Below, piece after piece: positions 12,122-19,855 of a DNA stretch of 21,179 bases (its first letter is position 1; the number at the start of each line of letters is the position of its first letter). Origin of the DNA: a virus. Under the pieces are notes generated by a model, which did not search any database, was not told the origin of the DNA, and saw only the letters and a list, made by a program, of their open reading frames with translations. The stretch covers positions 1-21,179 of the IMG/VR virus record IMGVR_UViG_3300035698_016708, one strand, 5' to 3'. A program made the translations under genes and the position numbers.

Positions 12122-13720
12122 TTATGGACAACAACTCCCATCATAAGTAGTCCAAGTTAATGTAGTCAATCCGTTAAAGGTAAGGTCTATTAGGACACCT
12201 GGAAATTCAATCGGGCATGAGAGAGTTTCACCTCCGGGATTAAAAATCCAACCGTCCCAGCACAAACCATTTATCAATTCCATTTCAGCATTTTCTCCAA
12301 TTATCAAATATACATAGCCGTGTTCACCACAATTTTCTACTCCTCTGTATGTGCAATCGCTTATTTTTTCCATCACTACATTGCCACAATCTTCATCTCC
12401 CTCAATAGTTACATTCATACAAAACGTGTCAGGGAAAAGACAACAACAATTTGCACAAGTATCTGAACTACTTGAACTAGAACTTAAACTAGAACTTGAA
12501 CTACTTAAACTACTACTTATACTACTTGAACTTGAACTACTTACACTACTTGAACTTGAACTTATACTACTACTTGAACTACTTAGACTACTACTACTTG
12601 AACTACTTATAGAACTTGAACTTGAACTTAAACTACTACTTGAACTATCACTACTTGAACTACTCATACTTGAACTTGAACTACTTAATTTACTTGAAGC
12701 AGATGAAGTGCTTGAAGTGCTTGAAGTGCTTGAAGTGCTTGAAGTGCTTGAGCTACTAACTGAACTGCTTGAACTACTCAAACTTGAACTTATACTACTT
12801 GAACTTGAACTACTTATACTAGAGCTTGAACTACTTAAACTGCTACTACTTGAACTTAAACTGCTTGAGCTTGAACTACTTAAACTGCTACTGCTTGAAC
12901 TTATACTACTTGAACTTGAACTAACACTACTTGAACTACTACTAATAGAACTGCTTGAACTACTACTGATAGAACTACTTGAAGAACTAACACTACTTGA
13001 ACTGCTTGAACTTAAACTACTTGAACTACTTGAACTTATACTACTTGAACTTATACTACTTGAACTACTTGAACTTATACTACTTGAACTTGAACTGTCA
13101 GGAATATCATCCCAATGCTTATCAACAAGTACACTCGGATTTACATCTACATACGGAACATCAGGGATTGGATTACAACTTACAATTGCGTCAGGAACTT
13201 CAATACTTGGATTTTCTATTAAATTACAACCTATATTACTGTGATACGCCCAATTGGTGCAGGGTGGACAACCTCCATTATAGTCAGAAGAACTCCATAA
13301 CATTGCGAAACTTTTGGTCCCTGCTTCTAAATACCACGCATCAAAATTTCCATTCCCATCTTCTGCACAATAAATATAAAAATATTGTGCTTCACAAAAA
13401 GGTTCGCAAAAGTCCCAATTCGGGATAAAATGAGCTACCCAAACGCAACTTTCTCCAGTATCTGGCTTCCATATATCACGTCGCAATTCAAAATTCCCAC
13501 CTCTCTCAAATTCGTCAGGAGGAGGAAGATAACCTCCAAGAACCCAACAATCACCCATCCATCCTTCAGGTTCAAAACTAACCCAAAGGGAGTTCTGACA
13601 TTTGCCGCAATTAGTACAAATTTCACAACAACAATCATTATCCATTGCTATTACTTTTCCTAGTGAGGGATTTGTATTAGTGAATAATATTTTACCATTA
13701 TAGAATTGGATATTGCCCAT
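12122..13720 (-). CDS. Cys-rich protein with about 210-residue serine-repeat linker
   Basis: 532 residues. Residues 1-208 are a Cys- and Trp-rich domain (CCCEICTNCGKC at 30-41, further Cys pairs at 104-108 and 151-154). Residues 209-419 are almost pure Ser with periodic Ile, Leu or Val every 6-8 residues and a short (SST)n section. Residues 420-532 are a second Cys-rich domain (DTCANCCCLF ... TYDGSCCP). The layout is two folded ends joined by a long flexible linker, as in surface appendages; it probably sits at the tail tip or fibre. The start is uncertain: the Shine-Dalgarno AGGAG lies about 14 bases from ATG 13720, and the frame is continuous with the preceding gene except for one TGA (13724-13726). 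It may be produced partly by read-through. Confidence 0.75.
   Translation of the reverse strand: MGNIQFYNGKILFTNTNPSLGKVIAMDNDCCCEICTNCGKCQNSLWVSFEPEGWMGDCWVLGGYLPPPDEFERGGNFELRRDIWKPDTGESCVWVAHFIPNWDFCEPFCEAQYFYIYCAEDGNGNFDAWYLEAGTKSFAMLWSSSDYNGGCPPCTNWAYHSNIGCNLIENPSIEVPDAIVSCNPIPDVPYVDVNPSVLVDKHWDDIPDSSSSSSISSSSSSSISSSSISSSSSSSLSSSSSSSVSSSSSSISSSSSSSISSSSSSVSSSSSSISSSSSSLSSSSSSSLSSSSSSLSSSSSSISSSSSSSISSSLSSSSSSVSSSSTSSTSSTSSTSSTSSASSKLSSSSSSMSSSSSDSSSSSLSSSSSSISSSSSSSLSSSSSSISSSSSSVSSSSSSSISSSLSSSSSSLSSSSSSSDTCANCCCLFPDTFCMNVTIEGDEDCGNVVMEKISDCTYRGVENCGEHGYVYLIIGENAEMELINGLCWDGWIFNPGGETLSCPIEFPGVLIDLTFNGLTTLTWTTYDGSCCP
12464..13096 (-). repeat. Serine-codon low-complexity repeat tract
   Basis: About 630 bases built from degenerate TCA/AGT/TCT/AGC serine codons, in units like TTCAAGTAGTTCAAGT, with Ile, Leu or Val codons interspersed. 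Near 12704-12750 there is an exact tandem of GAAGTGCTT (plus-strand reading), about five copies. Such DNA can change length by slippage or recombination, and it closely resembles the tract at 20797-21179. Confidence 0.85.
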
Positions 13721-13723
13721 AGA

Positions 13724-14299
13724 TCAACAATTATCTCCTGTATGAACAGTACTCCAATCACTCTCATCAGCAGTTCCCATAACCTCAATTTCTATAGTTT
13801 TCTTCTCTAATCTGCTGTTAGCAGTATCAACTCTATAATTAGTTTGAACAGTAATTTTAGTTACTGGAACTGGAGTCCAATTTATGAACCATTCGCCATT
13901 AATTCGTACTATTGAAATATAATCACCTTCTTTTATTTTCGGTCTATAATTACCCATATCAAAAGAAGTACTTTCGCCCCAGTTTGTTATAACATCAAAT
14001 GGTTCTCCTACGCTTGGATTTTTATCCGCATCGACTTGTACAACTTGTAAAAGACCATCTGTAGTTCCATCCTCTAATGCCATTGCTCTTTTTATTTGTT
14101 GAAAATTACCGCCAGAATGAACAGTTGTTTTTTCCCCTCTTTTAATTATTAAATGACGGCCTGATAGTGTATTCTTAACAGCCACATCTCCAGTGAATTT
14201 TGATTTTAATAACCAGTTAATTTTATCAACCAATTCATTATAACTTTTTTTTGTGATTATATTAGTCGTTCTTAATTTTTTAATTGGAAAATTATTCAA
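13724..14299 (-). CDS. Tail-tip-region protein of unknown function
   Basis: 191 residues. I place the start at TTG 14299: GTGGAG lies seven bases upstream and the start overlaps the preceding stop (TTGAATAA); the frame also extends to a TTG at 14347 without a better signal. The N-terminus is basic and helical (LRTTNIITKKSYNELVDKIN), then a beta-rich body (KNTLSGRHLIIKRGEKTTVH; INGEWFINWTPVPVTKITVQ). Ends ...DWSTVHTGDNC at TGA. In planctomycete-type phage modules such proteins lie between tape measure and fibres, but I know no function. It is in frame with the Ser-rich gene that follows, separated only by TGA TCT. Confidence 0.7.
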   Translation of the reverse strand: MNNFPIKKLRTTNIITKKSYNELVDKINWLLKSKFTGDVAVKNTLSGRHLIIKRGEKTTVHSGGNFQQIKRAMALEDGTTDGLLQVVQVDADKNPSVGEPFDVITNWGESTSFDMGNYRPKIKEGDYISIVRINGEWFINWTPVPVTKITVQTNYRVDTANSRLEKKTIEIEVMGTADESDWSTVHTGDNC

Positions 14300-15305
14300 G
14301 CATCCACTCCACTTTTTCGCCTGCTGTTTTTTGGTCCATACCTTCAAACAAATCTCTGAAACTAACTGAACTATAATAATCTATATCTATAAATCTATCA
14401 TCACCTACTCCAGCAGGATTAACAACTTCGATGTTCCAATCGGAAACTATATCTGATATGCCATGATCAGGTTTGTGAGTAAGATAAAATTCGTATTGAA
14501 AAACACTAGGCTTTATTTCTGAATAATCACAATCGACTAAAAGCCATTGCCCTATATCGTCTGCTGCTGTTTCTGTGAAATCTAAATCAGGTGCATTTTG
14601 TGCTCTATCTTTTTCGATCCGAGCCAGCTTGATTTTTTGCCAAAACCAGAATAAAAAGTTATCACTATTGACTTTACCTAAATTAAGTCTTATTCTATCA
14701 ATTAAAAGTTGAGAACTATATGTAGTTATAATTGCTGCAAAGTTTGATGTATGTAAATTTAATGGACGAATTTCAATTGACTCCCACACTTCTAAAGCAA
14801 GTTTGTAATCGCTGTTATCTACTCCTACATTACCATTATCATCTGCTGTAGAATAAGTAGCAGGATCAGGATATGTTCCACCATTTTTAGTTCTATAGAT
14901 GGTAGTCCAGTTGTTAAGAGTTCCTGTTGTAATATCTCTCCATTCATTCACTTCAAAAGTATCGTCTTCTGATAGAAATTTTATTTTCCAGCTACTTGCT
15001 TTATCTACTTCTTCGTCCGGGAAGAGTCTATCAGTTTCTGAGCTATAAAAAGCATTAACTTGATACATCCATATTTTTTCAGTTCCTTCAAAAGCATTTA
15101 TTCGGTCAACAGCCACACTAGTACAGAACATATCATTTCTAAAAATACTTGGTTCTCCTGTTTCTGGTAAAAAAACATAATTATTATTATTATCTAATCC
15201 CCCCCAGGCTACTAAATCATCATAATTACATTTCCACATTCGTTCCATCGTGGAGCCTCTAGCAGTTTTTTTATATTTCCAACTTAGAAAATCTTCTGAA
15301 ATCAC
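14292..15305 (-). CDS. Large tail-tip/baseplate candidate, unknown family
   Basis: 337 residues from GTG 15305, preceded by GGAG (spacing about 10). Rich in Trp, Asp and Asn, no membrane span; segments such as MERMWKCNYDDLVAWGGL (20-37), NAFYSSETDRLFPDEEVD and NFLFWFWQKIKLARIEKDRA suggest a mixed alpha/beta structural protein. It directly follows the tape measure gene, the position of the distal tail/tail-tip proteins in siphoviruses, and overlaps the next gene's start by eight bases. No Dit/Tal signature was recognisable, so the call is positional. Confidence 0.7.
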   Translation of the reverse strand: MISEDFLSWKYKKTARGSTMERMWKCNYDDLVAWGGLDNNNNYVFLPETGEPSIFRNDMFCTSVAVDRINAFEGTEKIWMYQVNAFYSSETDRLFPDEEVDKASSWKIKFLSEDDTFEVNEWRDITTGTLNNWTTIYRTKNGGTYPDPATYSTADDNGNVGVDNSDYKLALEVWESIEIRPLNLHTSNFAAIITTYSSQLLIDRIRLNLGKVNSDNFLFWFWQKIKLARIEKDRAQNAPDLDFTETAADDIGQWLLVDCDYSEIKPSVFQYEFYLTHKPDHGISDIVSDWNIEVVNPAGVGDDRFIDIDYYSSVSFRDLFEGMDQKTAGEKVEWMLE

Positions 15306-15330
15306 TTTTTTATTTCTCCAAAATTAAAAA

Positions 15331-16578
15331 TTACGAACCTCCAGGTTCTCCAATCTTAGGTTTTAGTTTATCCATTATATCTCTTATTTCAATTAGAGTT
15401 TTATTTTGATCTAATAATTGCATATACGTTTTTTCATCTTTATTTCTTAATCTTGATTTTTCCTGTTGAAATTTAATCATATCTCCAGTTTGAAGATATG
15501 GACCTTCTAAATTGGCATTGAATTTTTTAGGAGCCATACCTTGTTCTGTGAGAAAATCAAATTCTTTTTCAAAAAGCTTAGGGCTTATATCTCCTCTTAC
15601 TTTTTCGACTCCTAGTTTTCCACCATACTGGCCAAGTGCTCTAGTCCCTGCATTCTCATCTTCTCCCATCCCCATTTCTTTTGCTATATTCATTAAAATA
15701 TTAAATATTTTTGCAAGCCAATTAGAAACCTGAACAAAAACTTTTGTTATTTTATCTGTATTATTTTCCATCCAAGTTGTCAATTTTTCTATCATCGGCA
15801 GTAATGTAGGTAGTAAATTTTCTCCAACCTTCTCCCAAACATCACCTCTTCTATTTGCCATTTGTTGTTTTTTTCCAAAATCAGTTTTTGCAAATTCAAA
15901 CGCCTGGCCGCCATATATTCTTTCAATTTCTTTTAGAATTATTTTTTGAGCACCCATCAAATCTCCATTTTTTTGCAGTGTTTTTGCTGCCTCTTTTTGT
16001 TCTTTTGTAAAAGTAAGACCTGATCTAGCTAAAGCACTCATTTGAGTTGCAGGGTCTTCTAGTGCTTTTCCTAGAGATAGCATTTGGGAATTTAAATCTT
16101 TTTCTAATGCTTGTGATAAATCTAAAACTGCTATTGTTGCTCTTTTGAAATTATCACCTTGTATTTGTGTAAATGATGCTAATTTACTCATCATCCTGAT
16201 TGTATCTTCATCTCCAAAAACAGTTTTAGTTTGTAAATCAGCGGCAAATTCTTTTAACTCTTTAAAACCTAAATCGCCAGTTGCTCTATTTTTAAGAACT
16301 GTTTTCAACATTACCTCTGCTTTTTTTTGCACTTCTGCTAGGTTAATTGCTTTCTTTGCAGCAGCCATATATGCTGCTCCAAATGCTACCCCTGCGGCTA
16401 TTCCTGCTACTGCTGCTTTTTTAGCTACATTAAATGCACCTCCTAAAGAAGATTTTATAGAGCTAGATATTCTGCTCATTTTAGAGTTTATAGTATTTTG
16501 AGTTTTACTTAAATCTACTGACAACTTTTTAGTATCAGCTCTTATACTCATATATATTTCTGAAAGTTCTAATGCCAT
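15331..16578 (-). CDS. Tail length tape measure protein (short)
   Basis: 415 residues, ATG 16578 immediately after the preceding stop (TAAATG). The N-terminus is a typical tape-measure opening (LSEIYMSIRADTKKLSVDLS) followed by an Ala/Gly-rich hydrophobic helix (VAKKAAVAGIAAGVAFGAAY, about 51-70). The middle is helical, with the common motif VFGDEDTIRMMSKLASFT and ALEDPATQMSALARSGLTF (tape measure/prophage tail region), and there is a second helical stretch near 275-295. The C-terminus is a charged helix ending GEPGGS. It acts as scaffold and ruler for the tail tube and may be injected. At about 0.15 nm per residue it predicts a tail of roughly 60 nm, short for a siphovirus. Its position after the tail chaperone pair is canonical. 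Confidence 0.85.
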   Translation of the reverse strand: MALELSEIYMSIRADTKKLSVDLSKTQNTINSKMSRISSSIKSSLGGAFNVAKKAAVAGIAAGVAFGAAYMAAAKKAINLAEVQKKAEVMLKTVLKNRATGDLGFKELKEFAADLQTKTVFGDEDTIRMMSKLASFTQIQGDNFKRATIAVLDLSQALEKDLNSQMLSLGKALEDPATQMSALARSGLTFTKEQKEAAKTLQKNGDLMGAQKIILKEIERIYGGQAFEFAKTDFGKKQQMANRRGDVWEKVGENLLPTLLPMIEKLTTWMENNTDKITKVFVQVSNWLAKIFNILMNIAKEMGMGEDENAGTRALGQYGGKLGVEKVRGDISPKLFEKEFDFLTEQGMAPKKFNANLEGPYLQTGDMIKFQQEKSRLRNKDEKTYMQLLDQNKTLIEIRDIMDKLKPKIGEPGGS

Positions 16579-16884
16579 TTACTTAATACCTAATTTATCT
16601 TTGTAGCTATTCCACTCTTTAATTTTATCTTGTTCTTTTTTTGGCAGCATTGTTTGAATAGCAAATAATGCTGCTTTACCTTCTAAAGGTTTTGAACTTT
16701 TAATTGGTCCTGATATATTTTTATTTTCGGGAGAAATATCAACTTTCTTTCCTGCTTCTATTCTCATAATATTTTGTGCTTCTTCAAAATAAAGAGTAAA
16801 TTCAGAAGGTGTTAAATCACGAACTTGATATTTATCCCATTTAAAATATTTGAATAATAATACAACGGCTAATGATAATCTCAC
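16579..16884 (-). CDS. Tail assembly chaperone, frameshift extension (gpT-like)
   Basis: 101 codons from an unconvincing GTG (16884). The frame stays open upstream to the A7 slippery run at 16908-16914, adding IIKAIGDP, so the real product is probably a fusion with the preceding gene, as in lambda gpG-gpT. The protein begins with a hydrophobic helix (RLSLAVVLLFKYFKWDKYQV), continues with LTPSEFTLYFEEAQNIMRIE, a disordered Lys/Ser/Pro part and a Lys-rich end. It ends directly before the tape measure start. It would bind the tape measure protein during tail assembly. Confidence 0.75.
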   Translation of the reverse strand: MRLSLAVVLLFKYFKWDKYQVRDLTPSEFTLYFEEAQNIMRIEAGKKVDISPENKNISGPIKSSKPLEGKAALFAIQTMLPKKEQDKIKEWNSYKDKLGIK

Positions 16885-16904
16885 AGGATCACCAATAGCC
16901 TTTA

Positions 16905-17297
16905 TTATTTTTTTGAGTCTTCCTCATTTTCCAAACCAATAATATTTTGAATTAAAATTGTATCTTTAACATCAACTATATTTTTAACTTCTTCAAAAGA
17001 AATATTATTATGTATTTTTAACACACTCCATAGTAAAAACAACACACCATTTATAGAATTTATTATTTCCTCTCTTTCTTCTATAGTTGTCTTTATTTTT
17101 GCATAAGTATATATATCTTCATTACTTAATTCTTTTACTTGTTTAGCTGCTAAAATGATATTATTTCTTTTATTCTCATCACACCATAATTCAAAATCTG
17201 CCATAGTTCCCATAGTTATTTTACCAACAGTAAATATTCTACCGCTTATTTCTACCTCTCTAGTTCCACCTAAAATATCACTCACTCTTTCACTCAT
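16905..17297 (-). CDS. Tail assembly chaperone (gpG-like)
   Basis: 130 residues, ATG 17297 preceded by AGGAG (spacing about 7). The N-terminus VSDILGGTREVEISGRIFTV then LWCDENKRNNIILAAKQVKE is the pattern of gpG/tail-chaperone families (short beta strands followed by helices). It ends at EEDSKK-stop on an A AAA AAA run, permitting -1 frameshifting into the downstream frame to make a gpGT-like protein of about 239 residues. Location between tail tube and tape measure genes is the conserved position. Family assignment is from context, pattern and the slippery site. Confidence 0.8.
   Translation of the reverse strand: MSERVSDILGGTREVEISGRIFTVGKITMGTMADFELWCDENKRNNIILAAKQVKELSNEDIYTYAKIKTTIEEREEIINSINGVLFLLWSVLKIHNNISFEEVKNIVDVKDTILIQNIIGLENEEDSKK
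16908..16914 (-). promoter_or_regulatory. Programmed -1 ribosomal frameshift site (A AAA AAA)
   Basis: A run of seven A on the minus strand gives the heptamer A-AAA-AAA in the zero frame, directly before the TAA of the gpG-like gene. After a -1 slip, codons AAA ATA ATA AAG GCT ... continue without a stop into the gpT-like frame to 16579. Frameshifting between tail chaperone genes is widely conserved in long-tailed phages. I did not identify a convincing downstream pseudoknot. Confidence 0.75.
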
Positions 17298-17317
17298 ATT
17301 TTTCTCCTGTAAAAAAT

Positions 17318-17341
17318 ATTATTATTATTATTATTATTATT
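17318..17341. repeat. (ATT)8 microsatellite
   Basis: Eight consecutive ATT units (AAT on the transcribed minus strand) between the third tail-tube gene and the tail chaperone RBS. Length changes here would alter only the leader spacing, not a coding frame. Confidence 0.8.
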
Positions 17342-17345
17342 GTTT

Positions 17346-17804
17346 TTATAAGGCTGGATCAGTTGTCGCCCATGCCAACGCTCCATTTCCTATCAAATTA
17401 TAAGTAACTGTAGGAATTCCGTTAATATCCTGATCAATATTAAAATTAGAGCAGACACAACTACCATATACAATTGCTACATTACCTGCCCCACCACTAT
17501 CGTCTAGGTAAAGTTCTGCTTTAATTTCTGTTTCTTCTCCAATCGCATCAACTCCCCATCCTGCCGCTAAAGTAATGTCTAAACCGGTCGTTTTGAGATA
17601 AGCTGTTGCGCTGCAATCCCAGTCCTGTAGTCCGCCTATGTATTCAGCCGCATCACTTGTAGAACTCATACTAGTAATGTCTTTAACTTCCTGCTTAATA
17701 TTTGCTGACCATTGTGTTAAATGTGCAATTGTCACATTAGTTCCAGCAGCATCCCAAATCAATTTACCATCCATACCTGTAAGGGTTGTATTTTGTGTTC
17801 CCAT
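17346..17804 (-). CDS. Tail tube protein paralogue 3
   Basis: 152 residues, ATG 17804 after AAAGGAT (spacing about 6). It shows the pattern shared by its two upstream neighbours: an opening with Gly-rich turns (MDGKLIWDAAGTNVTIAHLT), W-S-A-N-I-x-x-E-V-x-D-I-T-S-M, a central G-G-L-x-x-W-D-C-S-A-x-A-Y-L, and a terminal pair of strands ending G-N-G-A-L-A-W. This is a beta-sandwich layout of major tail proteins, which stack as hexamers to form the tail tube. It is the longest of the three, with an insertion around residues 70-110 (AELYLDDSGGAGNVAIVYGS). Confidence 0.75.
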   Translation of the reverse strand: MGTQNTTLTGMDGKLIWDAAGTNVTIAHLTQWSANIKQEVKDITSMSSTSDAAEYIGGLQDWDCSATAYLKTTGLDITLAAGWGVDAIGEETEIKAELYLDDSGGAGNVAIVYGSCVCSNFNIDQDINGIPTVTYNLIGNGALAWATTDPAL

Positions 17805-17818
17805 TTTTTATCCTTTAA

Positions 17819-18223
17819 TTAGGTTGTATATGCTTGTTCTGCGAGTGCCCCAGTCCCTGTAAAACTATAATTTACTCTTACTTCATCATCTTTTGAAACT
17901 GTGGGAGAAATAGAATTTACAATTGCAGTTCCTGTCCATTCTCTAAATGACTCGTCAACAGCACCAGCCCGTAAGTCTAAAGTTGCCCCAGCACTAGCTG
18001 CCAAATCGGTTGTGATATCTGGATCAAAAGTACCACTAAATAAACATTCGACCTCGGCATTCCACCTAGTTATTCCTGGTGCTTTATCTCTGTATGTATT
18101 TGTCATTATAGAGGAGTCCCTAACATCGCAAGTTTTTGTTAGTGTAAAACTAACTACATTTGCAATTGCTGTTCCTGCTCCTGCTCCAAATGAGGCTGAT
18201 CCATTTTTTCCTGTAATTGGCAT
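17819..18223 (-). CDS. Tail tube protein paralogue 2
   Basis: 134 residues, ATG 18223 after AAAGGAT. It matches the common scaffold: MPITGKNGSASFGAGAGTAI, V-V-S-F-T-L-T-x-T-C-D-V-x-D-S-S-I-M, T-Y-R-D-K-A-P-G-I-x-x-W-N-A-E-V-E-C-L-F, and the ending SPTVSKDDEVRVNYSFTGTG-A-L. Of the three it looks most like standard major tail proteins. Spacing to the neighbours is 14-22 bases, so all three are on one transcript. Which of the three is the main tube subunit cannot be decided from sequence alone. Confidence 0.75.
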   Translation of the reverse strand: MPITGKNGSASFGAGAGTAIANVVSFTLTKTCDVRDSSIMTNTYRDKAPGITRWNAEVECLFSGTFDPDITTDLAASAGATLDLRAGAVDESFREWTGTAIVNSISPTVSKDDEVRVNYSFTGTGALAEQAYTT

Positions 18224-18245
18224 ATTATTTATCCTTTATGTTATG

Positions 18246-18605
18246 TTATGTTTGTCCTAGTGTATTCGTTCCTTCAAATTGAACTGATGAAGTACTTATT
18301 CCTTCTAGCCCTTGAGTAACGGAAATTGAACTACATAGTGCCGACCCTGCATAAGTAATACCTCCACCTGTGTCAATTGTAAGTGTTTGCGTTGTTGATA
18401 CAGCATCAGTCCCTATCCCTGCTTTTGGGGTGAGCAACTCCGCTGATGCAGTCCAGTTTTTTAGGCCCGTTAGCCTAGTTCTATAAGTTGAACCTTGTGT
18501 TGTGCTATCCGTTACATCTGCATCACCACTAATGTTCCAAGATATAAGTTCTACCGTAATTCCTGAAAAAGTTAAACTTCCCCCGTGTCCTGAAAAAGTT
18601 GCCAT
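18246..18605 (-). CDS. Tail tube protein paralogue 1
   Basis: 119 residues, ATG 18605 preceded by GAGGAG. The same scaffold in its shortest form: FSGHGGSLTFSGITVELISW, N-I-S-G-D-A-D-V-T-D-S-T-T, T-Y-R-T-R-L-T-G-L-K-N-W-T-A-S-A-E-L, then VTQGLEGISTSSVQFEGTNT-L. It is the first of the triplet and directly follows the tail completion gene. It may be the initiating or terminating tube ring, a tube paralogue of different copy number, or a decorated subunit; this is inference. Confidence 0.75.
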   Translation of the reverse strand: MATFSGHGGSLTFSGITVELISWNISGDADVTDSTTQGSTYRTRLTGLKNWTASAELLTPKAGIGTDAVSTTQTLTIDTGGGITYAGSALCSSISVTQGLEGISTSSVQFEGTNTLGQT

Positions 18606-18681
18606 TCTTTTTTCTCCTCGTAAAATATAAACATAAATTATCTATTATTATTACTTCAAATATTACTTCCCCTACTTATAC

Positions 18682-19092
18682 TTATGCTGAAGGATTATCA
18701 CTTACCCCAGCAAATACCTGAAACTCCGACCTAATTTCTAAAATATCCTCTGTTGAACTAGGTATTCCTTTTATTCTGCAAAACATTTTTTCATTTTCAT
18801 AACCTATTATATCAATACTCTGCCTATGCAATCCATCATACATAGTTTCATTTATATCATATAATTTATCAAAACCATTTACAGAATAATCGAACAACTG
18901 TATCTGAACATCAACGTCATAATTATCACTACTCATAGAACTTACAGCAGGAGAACCATCAGCAATTATAGTATAAATTACTAGTGGTAATTCTTCATCC
19001 TTTTTAGCTTCTACAAAACTAACTCTATCTCCTACCTCTGAACCAATCACAGATATTAACTTGTCATAAACTGCTTTTGATAAATCTTTCAT
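18682..19092 (-). CDS. Tail completion protein (DUF3168-like)
   Basis: 136 residues. ATG 19092 overlaps the upstream TGA (ATGA). Sequence pattern of DUF3168/tail-terminator-like proteins: N-terminal helix (LSKAVYDKLISVIGSEVGDR), then V-I-Y-T-I-I-x-D-G, D-Y-D-V-D-V-Q-I-Q-L-F-D-Y-S, a helix L-Y-D-I-N-E-T-M-Y, and a final strand EIRSEFQVFAGV. Such proteins cap or connect the tail tube to the head. The gene lies exactly where expected, between the gp10-like protein and the tube protein. Confidence 0.8.
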   Translation of the reverse strand: MKDLSKAVYDKLISVIGSEVGDRVSFVEAKKDEELPLVIYTIIADGSPAVSSMSSDNYDVDVQIQLFDYSVNGFDKLYDINETMYDGLHRQSIDIIGYENEKMFCRIKGIPSSTEDILEIRSEFQVFAGVSDNPSA

Positions 19093-19520
19093 TTTGCTAA
19101 ATATCTCTTAAATTGTTTTATCATATTTGGTTTTGCTTTTTTAAGTGCAGGCCTAAAATAGGGCCTCGGCGAAAGTATTACTGACTTAGCCGTCCTGAAT
19201 TTCCCATCTACTACAAAGGCTAGTGCTTTTGCTTTTTTTGCAGATATAACTCCACCTAGTTCCTGAATGCGAGAATACTCTAAATTACTCCCTACTTTTA
19301 CCTCTAAATTATTTAAATTACTATCATCTGTCTGTATCGACCTTATTAAATTTCCTGTTTTTACGCCTGGACTTTGCCCCGGTTTTGAAGGACTAGGATT
19401 TGTGCTTAACTGTTGCTTAACTTCATTCTGTAAAGTTATAGATGCTGCCAGCAATCCCTTTTTTACACTCTCTTTAAACCTATGCTCAAACTCTGGATTT
19501 TTCTTTATTCTTACACTCAA
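19089..19520 (-). CDS. HK97 gp10-like neck/tail completion protein
   Basis: 143 residues, ATG 19520. The family's marks are clear: an N-terminal helix (NPEFEHRFKESVKKGLLAAS), P-S-K-P-G-Q-S-P-G-V-K-T-G-N-L-I-R-S-I (the P-x-x-T-G-x-L-x-x-S motif, about residues 44-62), V-G-S-N-L-E-Y-S-R-I-Q-E-L-G-G (77-91) and R-P-Y-F-R-P-A-L near the C-terminus. It takes part in head-tail joining. It shares an ATGA overlap with the following gene. Confidence 0.88.
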   Translation of the reverse strand: MSVRIKKNPEFEHRFKESVKKGLLAASITLQNEVKQQLSTNPSPSKPGQSPGVKTGNLIRSIQTDDSNLNNLEVKVGSNLEYSRIQELGGVISAKKAKALAFVVDGKFRTAKSVILSPRPYFRPALKKAKPNMIKQFKRYLAK

Positions 19521-19522
19521 AA

Positions 19523-19852
19523 TTAAATATTCCTTGTTTGTTTACAAATAAGTTTAGTATGCCCAAATATTGTATCTGAATAAGTTGATATAGAGTCAAT
19601 GTCGTAATATACTGCATTATATAAAATAACATCTTTTTCAGTTATGCTTACTGCATTATCTAAATATATTTTTATATATTTAATTGAACTCTGTCTTCCT
19701 CCTACTACACTTTCATCACTTTTAACGGGCTGGACATTTGCTTGAATATATGTTTGTGATGCTGCATAAGTAGTTTTCTTGCTCCCTATCTCATCTTTTT
19801 CATAAGTAGGAGAGTATATATCTATATTTTGTAGTGCTAAATATGGTTTCAT
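19523..19852 (-). CDS. Head closure / head-tail adaptor protein
   Basis: 109 residues, ATG 19852, three bases after the connector stop, with AGGAT just upstream. Pattern of SPP1 gp16/HK97 gp7-like head closure proteins: a strand-rich protein with T-Y-E-K-D-E-I-G-S-K-K-T-T-Y near residue 16, A-N-V-Q-P-V-K-S-D-E-S, I-K-Y-I-K-I-Y-L-D, and the closing Y-D-I-D-S-I-S-T-Y-S-D then H-T-K-L-I-C-K-Q. These close the DNA exit channel of the connector. Order connector, closure, gp10, completion is conserved in HK97-like phages. Confidence 0.8.
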   Translation of the reverse strand: MKPYLALQNIDIYSPTYEKDEIGSKKTTYAASQTYIQANVQPVKSDESVVGGRQSSIKYIKIYLDNAVSITEKDVILYNAVYYDIDSISTYSDTIFGHTKLICKQTRNI

Positions 19853-19855
19853 ATT

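Noticed and set aside
12464-13096. CRISPR-like array
   Set aside because: The repetition is degenerate and codon-periodic, with no constant repeats alternating with unique spacers.
12351-13244. Long plus-strand Leu/Glu-rich reading frame
   Set aside because: It is the antisense of the serine-codon tract; its repetitive LELELL composition is simply the complement of the Ser codons, and there is no RBS.
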